Shown here piece after piece: positions 31,109 to 35,320 of a DNA stretch of 35,320 nt (positions are counted from its first letter, which is position 1; each line of letters begins with the position of its first letter). Under the pieces are notes generated by a model. That model saw nothing but the letters and a program-made list of their open reading frames with translations. It did not search any database and was not told where the DNA came from. The DNA is from Saprospiraceae bacterium (GTDB taxonomy: Bacteria > Bacteroidota > Bacteroidia > Chitinophagales > Saprospiraceae), in assembly GCA_020629965.1 (NCBI GenBank), contig JAHDCG010000061.1:1-35320 (forward strand), read 5' to 3'. The translations under genes were made by a program, and so were the position numbers.

Positions 31109-33430
31109 ATGAAGCAATTTTATCTTTCAATAGTGTTTTTATTGAGCACAATCACCCTGTTTGCACAAGACCCGAACGTAAATAACAACCCTTTTCGACA
31201 ACTTTACAATGAGCTACCGACACCCAATGTGTACCGCACGGCAAGCGGCGCGCCCGGTCACCGGTATTGGCAGCAGCAGGCAGACTATAAAATGTCGATA
31301 GAATTAAATGATGATAATCAGCGCATCTACGGCGAAGAAGAAATAAAATACTATAATAATTCGCCTGATGCTTTATCCTATTTGTGGGTACAATTAGACC
31401 AAAATCGACGCGCAAAAGACAGCGATACTTACAAAATATCAGAGTCTTCGCTCGATGACGAGATGTCATTCGACCGAGTCAAGAACTTAGAACCGTGGTT
31501 TGACGGTGGATTTAAGTTGGATTACGTGCAAACTACGGACGGAAAACCGCTGAAATACATGGTAAATAAGACTATGATGCGCGTCGATTTGCCTAAAATA
31601 TTGAAAACGGGCGAAACTTTTTCTTTCAAAATCAAGTGGTGGTACAACATCAACGACCGAAAAAAAGGCGGCGGACGCTCGGGCTTAGAGTATTTTCCGG
31701 AAGAAGACAACTATATTTACACCATTGCACAGTTCTTTCCGCGCATGGCGGTGTACATTGACAACGAAGGTTGGCAGAATAAACAATTTCTCGGGCGCGG
31801 TGAGTTTACCTTACCTTTCGGAGATTATGAAGTGGACATCACCGTACCCGCTGACCACGTGGTAGCAGCGACGGGAATGATACAAAATACAAGCGATGTT
31901 TTGAGCAAAAAACAACGCGACCGACTCGAAAAAGCAAAGACTTCTTACGAGCAGCCGGTCTTCGTCGTTACGCCCGAAGAGGCGGAAAAGGCAGAAAAGG
32001 GCAGAGCAAAAGACAAAAAAACGTGGAAATTTAAAGCCGAAAATGTGCGTGATTTCGCTTTCGCTACCTCTCGTAAGTTTATGTGGGATGCAATGGGCGT
32101 CAAACAGAGCGACGGAAGTACGGTAATTGCCGCTTCTTTATTTTCAAAAGAAGGTAATCCGCTGTGGGAACGCTACTCTACCAAAGCCGTGGCGCACACC
32201 GTAAAATGGTACTCGCATTACACATTTGACTATCCTTATCCGATTGCGTGGTCTATTCACACTGACCGTATCGGTATGGAATATCCGATGATTTGCTTTA
32301 ACGGCGGTCGCCCGGAAGCAGACGGTACTTATACCGAACGCACTAAGTACGGATTAATCAGCGTAATCATTCACGAAGTCGGTCACTTTTATTTCCCGAT
32401 GATTGTTAATTCCGACGAAAGACAATGGACATGGATGGACGAAGGGCTGAATACTTATTTACAATATTTGACGGAGCAGCAATGGGAACGAGACTATCCT
32501 TCGCGGCGCGGACCGGCGGCAAAAATCGTAAACTACATGAAAGGCGACAAACACCGCATTTCTCCGATTATGACCAACTCGGAAAGTATTTTTCAATTCG
32601 GAAACAATGCCTACGGTAAGCCGGCAACCGCGTTGAATATTTTACGCGAGACAGTGGTCGGACGCGAAAACTTTGATTTTGCTTTTAAAAATTATTCTAA
32701 GCGTTGGATGTTAAAGCATCCGTCGCCCGCAGATTTTTTCCGTTCGATAGAGGATGCGACCGCCGTGGATTTGGATTGGTATTGGCGTGCATGGTTCTTT
32801 ACCAATGACCACGTAGATTTAGCGATTGAAAAGGTAAAACACGCACAAATCAGTTCGGGTAATCCGGATGTGGAGGCACCTTTGGCGCAACAAATGCGCG
32901 ACAAAGAACCGCGCGGTATCGGTTCAATTCGTAACGAAAAAGAAATCAAACAAACCCAAGCGGAAATCGACCCGAGTCTCAATGATTTTTATAACAACTA
33001 CGACCCCTTGGCTGCTGACGCAATCGACCGTAAGGAGTACCGCGAAAAGATTAAAGATTTGACGGCGGAAGAAAATGCCATGCTCGGTAGTACCAAGCAT
33101 TATTACGAAATTACTTTCCGAAAAATCGGCGGCGTACCGATGCCGTTGATTGTCGATTTTGAATTTGCGGACGGTACTACACAGTCTGAATATGTGCCCG
33201 CCGAGATTTGGCGATTTGACCAAGAAACGGTGACGAAAGTTTTTGTAACAGAGAAAGAAGCGGAGCAAATTATCTTAGACCCGCGTTTGGAAACCGCCGA
33301 TACCGATACTTCCAATAATTATTATCCGCAGAAATCCGCGCCGACCAAGTTTGAATTGTACAAGCGCAAAAATCGGAACAGCGAAAATCCGATGCAGCGG
33401 GCACAACGTGCAGAAAAAATGAAAAATTGA
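31109..33430 (+). CDS. Secreted M1 family metallopeptidase (aminopeptidase N-like)
   Basis: 773 residues from the ATG at 31109, which gives a signal peptide (FYLSIVFLLSTITLFAQ). The frame is open back to 30995 through the parS palindrome, but that extension is not protein-like. An N-terminal beta domain (MSIELNDDNQRIYGEEEIKYYNNSPDALSYLWVQLD) leads to the gluzincin catalytic domain: GMEYPMICF (equivalent of GAMEN), HEVGH (H422-H426) and the third zinc ligand E445 in WMDEGLNTYL, at the HExxH-x18-E spacing. A long C-terminal part (about 560-773) is charged and ends in a basic tail. It would trim N-terminal residues from peptides in the periplasm or outside. Monocistronic with a strong terminator. 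Confidence 0.93.
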   Translation: MKQFYLSIVFLLSTITLFAQDPNVNNNPFRQLYNELPTPNVYRTASGAPGHRYWQQQADYKMSIELNDDNQRIYGEEEIKYYNNSPDALSYLWVQLDQNRRAKDSDTYKISESSLDDEMSFDRVKNLEPWFDGGFKLDYVQTTDGKPLKYMVNKTMMRVDLPKILKTGETFSFKIKWWYNINDRKKGGGRSGLEYFPEEDNYIYTIAQFFPRMAVYIDNEGWQNKQFLGRGEFTLPFGDYEVDITVPADHVVAATGMIQNTSDVLSKKQRDRLEKAKTSYEQPVFVVTPEEAEKAEKGRAKDKKTWKFKAENVRDFAFATSRKFMWDAMGVKQSDGSTVIAASLFSKEGNPLWERYSTKAVAHTVKWYSHYTFDYPYPIAWSIHTDRIGMEYPMICFNGGRPEADGTYTERTKYGLISVIIHEVGHFYFPMIVNSDERQWTWMDEGLNTYLQYLTEQQWERDYPSRRGPAAKIVNYMKGDKHRISPIMTNSESIFQFGNNAYGKPATALNILRETVVGRENFDFAFKNYSKRWMLKHPSPADFFRSIEDATAVDLDWYWRAWFFTNDHVDLAIEKVKHAQISSGNPDVEAPLAQQMRDKEPRGIGSIRNEKEIKQTQAEIDPSLNDFYNNYDPLAADAIDRKEYREKIKDLTAEENAMLGSTKHYYEITFRKIGGVPMPLIVDFEFADGTTQSEYVPAEIWRFDQETVTKVFVTEKEAEQIILDPRLETADTDTSNNYYPQKSAPTKFELYKRKNRNSENPMQRAQRAEKMKN

Positions 33431-33432
33431 TG

Positions 33433-33513
33433 TAAGTGATTGATAATCAGAAGGTTATAACAAAAGCCCGTTGTGTGAACAACGGGCTTTTGTTATAAGT
33501 GTTTGATAATCAG
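33433..33513. repeat. Direct repeat TAAGTGNTTGATAATCAG flanking a hairpin
   Basis: TAAGTGATTGATAATCAG (33433-33450) and TAAGTGTTTGATAATCAG (33496-33513) differ at one base of 18 and bracket the terminator. A related copy precedes thrB at 28684-28704 and a partial one (CTGATAATCA) is near 8739. Role unknown. Confidence 0.6.
33455..33498. terminator. Bidirectional terminator between convergent genes
   Basis: A perfect 20-bp stem (33455-33474 with 33479-33498; TTATAACAAAAGCCCGTTGT) and a GTGA loop, with A/T-rich arms both ways. It lies between the plus-strand M1 gene and the minus-strand gene ending at 33523. Confidence 0.9.
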
Positions 33514-33522
33514 TCGATTAAG

Positions 33523-34311
33523 TCAGAGTGTATAGATTGCAATAACTCCGTCCGTCTCCGCAAAAAGATAACCGGTTTCGTATCTGATTTTTCCCGTGGC
33601 ACTAAAATTTTCGGGCATCTTCAGCGGAGAAACCAACAGACTTTTTAAATGATATTTTTGTAGAACGCCTGCCTCATCCCGAAAAATGATGAAATCCCGA
33701 AAAACCTGAAATTCCTCTAAACCCTTAAATTCCAAAGTCTTGATGTATTGACCGAAAAAATCAAAAACCAAAATGCCGACTTCGGGGTCATTGACAAAAA
33801 CCTTTTGCTCGCGCTCCGTGATAAAATTAGGTTTAAAGTCTTTGCGCAGCAGCAAACTCAAATCGTCACTCTCCTGCATGACTTCTCCGTTGCGGTCGAT
33901 TTTTTTCAGACGAAAATTCAACTCATCATAAATCCACAATTTATTATCGCTCGACACGGCAACGGCATTAATATTGAAAAAATCAAAATCAATCAAATTC
34001 AGCACGGCAGTTTCCGTCATCGTTCTGTCCAATAAAATGACGGTTTGATAATCGGGATAGAAAACTAAGATATTGAACGGGTCGGTGGCGTCGATAAATT
34101 CCGGCGCGTCGAGTCGAGTATTGCTGTACCGAAAATTTTCGAGACCCTTCGCGTTGTATTTGGTAATTTCGTATGCTTTATTTACTGAATATAAATTGGC
34201 AAGACCGTCGGTGGTGAAATAGAGACTTTTTTCGGGTAGTAAAAACTGACCGAACAAAAAAACGGGTAAGAGCAGAAACAGGAAAAGCGCAGAGATATTT
34301 TTTGAGAGCAT
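33523..34311 (-). CDS. Secreted protein of unknown function, beta-propeller-like
   Basis: 262 residues, not recognised. A signal peptide is clear (ISALFLFLLLPVFLFGQ). The rest is nearly all beta, with repeats of about 40 residues such as KLWIYDELNFRLKKIDRNGEVM, KVFVNDPEVGILVFDFFGQYIKTLEF and DFIIFRDEAGVLQKYHLKSL, the pattern of NHL/6-bladed propellers in which each blade reads a value and refers it to a variable. The first part (SLYFTTDGLANLYSVNKAYEITKYNAKG) fits blade one. It begins 9 bases after the stop of the LpxH-like gene, so the two are one operon, and a link to envelope biogenesis is possible. That link is inferred from position only. Confidence 0.75.
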   Translation of the reverse strand: MLSKNISALFLFLLLPVFLFGQFLLPEKSLYFTTDGLANLYSVNKAYEITKYNAKGLENFRYSNTRLDAPEFIDATDPFNILVFYPDYQTVILLDRTMTETAVLNLIDFDFFNINAVAVSSDNKLWIYDELNFRLKKIDRNGEVMQESDDLSLLLRKDFKPNFITEREQKVFVNDPEVGILVFDFFGQYIKTLEFKGLEEFQVFRDFIIFRDEAGVLQKYHLKSLLVSPLKMPENFSATGKIRYETGYLFAETDGVIAIYTL

Positions 34312-34320
34312 AATAGTTAT

Positions 34321-35088
34321 TTACGGAAAAACGCGGTGGTCTTCAGAGTCGAAAAATTCGTGGCGCAGAGTCTCGCCGTCAAAGACGATATACGAAGTTT
34401 GCGTCATCCACTCGCCGGTGTTAATATAACGTGTGCGCCCGTTTTTTAGCGTGTAGTCAATCGGTAAATGCCGGTGCCCGAAAATGAAAAAATCGAGCCC
34501 GGGAATTTCCTGAATTTTCCGCTCGGCATACTGCACCAACCATTCCTTATCCGCGCCTAAGAAAATATCGGGGTCATCCCCCGCTTCCCGACTTTTACCG
34601 GAGAAAAAAGTCATCAGTGCAAGACCGATGTCCGGATGCAGCAATCCGTACAGCCATTGACAAAAGCGATTATTGAAAACGGATTTAATAAATTTGTAAC
34701 CGAAATCGCCCGGTCCTAAACCGTCGCCGTGTCCGATGAAAAACTTTTTGCCCCGAATTTCTTTGACAATCGGTTTGCGCAAAATCGGGATTTGTAATTC
34801 CTCTTCCAAGTAGCGAAACATCCACATATCATGATTGCCGGTGAAAAAATAAATTTTCACGCCGGCGTCGCGCAAGTCCGCCAATTTTCCCAAAAAACGA
34901 ATGTAACCCTTCGGCACTACTTTTCGATATTCAAAATAATGGTCGAAAATATCACCGATAAGATAAATTTCCTCCGCGTCGTTTTTAACACTTTCCAGCC
35001 ACGCGACTATCAACCGCTCGCGCTCCGCACTGCTGTGGCGTACGTCGATACCCAAATGAAAGTCTCCGGCGAAGTAAATGTTTTTCAT
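34321..35088 (-). CDS. UDP-2,3-diacylglucosamine diphosphatase (LpxH-like metallophosphoesterase)
   Basis: 255 residues with the full calcineurin-like metal set: D9-x-H11 (FAGDFHLG), GDIFDHY with D46, GNHD (84-87), GHGD with H120, and GHRH near 209. The spacing and a C-terminal insertion rich in aromatic residues (NNRFCQWLYGLLHPDIG) match the LpxH group, which hydrolyses UDP-2,3-diacylglucosamine to lipid X in lipid A synthesis at the inner membrane. No other lpx gene is nearby. The family contains relatives of unknown substrate, so the exact reaction is likely but not proven. First gene of a two-gene minus-strand operon. Confidence 0.88.
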   Translation of the reverse strand: MKNIYFAGDFHLGIDVRHSSAERERLIVAWLESVKNDAEEIYLIGDIFDHYFEYRKVVPKGYIRFLGKLADLRDAGVKIYFFTGNHDMWMFRYLEEELQIPILRKPIVKEIRGKKFFIGHGDGLGPGDFGYKFIKSVFNNRFCQWLYGLLHPDIGLALMTFFSGKSREAGDDPDIFLGADKEWLVQYAERKIQEIPGLDFFIFGHRHLPIDYTLKNGRTRYINTGEWMTQTSYIVFDGETLRHEFFDSEDHRVFP

Positions 35089-35107
35089 CGCGGCGAAGAT
35101 AGGTAGG

Positions 35108-35135
35108 ATTTACGATTTACGATGTACGATATACG
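35108..35135. repeat. Degenerate heptamer repeat F
   Basis: Four period-7 units before the LpxH-like gene: ATTTACG ATTTACG ATGTACG ATATACG. The reverse complement is CGTAAAT, the unit of repeat C at 6263-6303 in another rotation. Confidence 0.65.
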
Positions 35136-35266
35136 ATTTGGCACGGAAGTTCTTGACCTTGTCAGGAAAGAATGTAAATTAGTGGTTCTTTGTAAAAATA
35201 TAAATTTGCCTTTTTCTCTCAAAAATAAATCGTGACATTACGTTTATTTCTAAAGTTGAATATTTT

Positions 35267-35320
35267 AATTCGTAATTCGTAATTCGTAATTCGTAATTCG
35301 TAATTCGTAATTCGTAATTC
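35267..35320. repeat. Perfect heptamer tandem repeat G, cut by the window edge
   Basis: AATTCGT is repeated without a mismatch for 54 bases (7.7 units) up to the last base, so the true length is unknown. It is the most regular of the period-7 arrays here and the likeliest to vary in copy number. The stretch 35136-35266 before it shows no gene; its 35211-35237 part (TTTTTCTCTC, then CGTGACA) resembles 6181-6208, also beside a heptamer array. Confidence 0.85.

Noticed and set aside
31857-31868. Third parS candidate around CACGTG in the M1 gene (ACCACGTGGT)
   Set aside because: It has the CACGTG core but not the GTTYC/GRAAC arms. The same holds for GGTCACGTGGCT near 27105.
35267-35320. CRISPR-like regular repeat
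   Set aside because: The unit is 7 bases with no spacers; it is a simple tandem repeat.

Overview
The window reads as chromosomal DNA of a member of the Bacteroidota; the class is unresolved, perhaps a Saprospira/Lewinella-like or Chitinophaga-like lineage. The case rests on several things seen together: a TonB-dependent receptor with an N-terminal carboxypeptidase-like domain followed by a DUF4249 lipoprotein, a Bacteroidota-type M23 peptidase, a COX15-type heme A synthase, several TAnnTTTG promoter boxes instead of the E. coli -10, few visible Shine-Dalgarno sequences, and an LpxH-type (Gram-negative, lipid A) hydrolase.

Layout. 1-0.8 kb: a minus-strand PIN toxin / ribbon-helix-helix antitoxin pair. 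1.0-4.4 kb: outer-membrane receptor and its lipoprotein. 4.5-6.1 kb: ATP-dependent DNA ligase. 6.3-8.6 kb, minus strand: CapA-like protein and M23 peptidase. 9.3-11.9 kb: alaS. 12.1-13.8 kb: an overlapping AAA ATPase and a small PD-(D/E)XK-like protein, the best candidate here for an undescribed (possibly anti-phage) system. 13.9-15.0 kb: heme A synthase. 15.0-16.1 kb: a 1.1 kb non-coding region with a cluster of DnaA boxes, read as a probable chromosomal origin. 16.1-17.5 kb: a YhcG/DUF1016 nuclease and an orphan UPF0175 antitoxin-like gene. 17.6-19.5 kb: mnmG (gidA), a classic oriC neighbour. 19.6-21.4 kb: a frameshifted small antitoxin-like gene and a polysaccharide flippase. 21.6-25.9 kb: a natural-transformation cluster (ComEA-like helix-hairpin-helix protein, ComEC, divergent DprA). 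26.2-31.0 kb: thrA-thrB-thrC. 31.1-33.4 kb: secreted M1 aminopeptidase. 33.5-35.1 kb, minus strand: a secreted propeller-like protein of unknown role and the LpxH-like enzyme.

The chromosome-maintenance signals agree with each other. There are four DnaA-box matches in about 220 bp (15.40-15.62 kb), a second pair at 21.4 kb, mnmG next door, and two parS-like palindromes at 30.6 and 31.0 kb, 15 kb from the DnaA cluster. From 16.1 to 33.4 kb every gene lies on the plus strand, as expected for genes co-oriented with a fork leaving an origin near 15.5 kb. GC skew was not computed.

The intergenic spaces are rich in small repeats: degenerate period-7 tandem repeats at seven places, a 38-bp palindrome present once inside and once just after the YhcG gene in opposite orientation, GTGTCAGACAC palindromes, and several REP-like hairpins. 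No rRNA, tRNA, CRISPR array or complete insertion sequence was seen.
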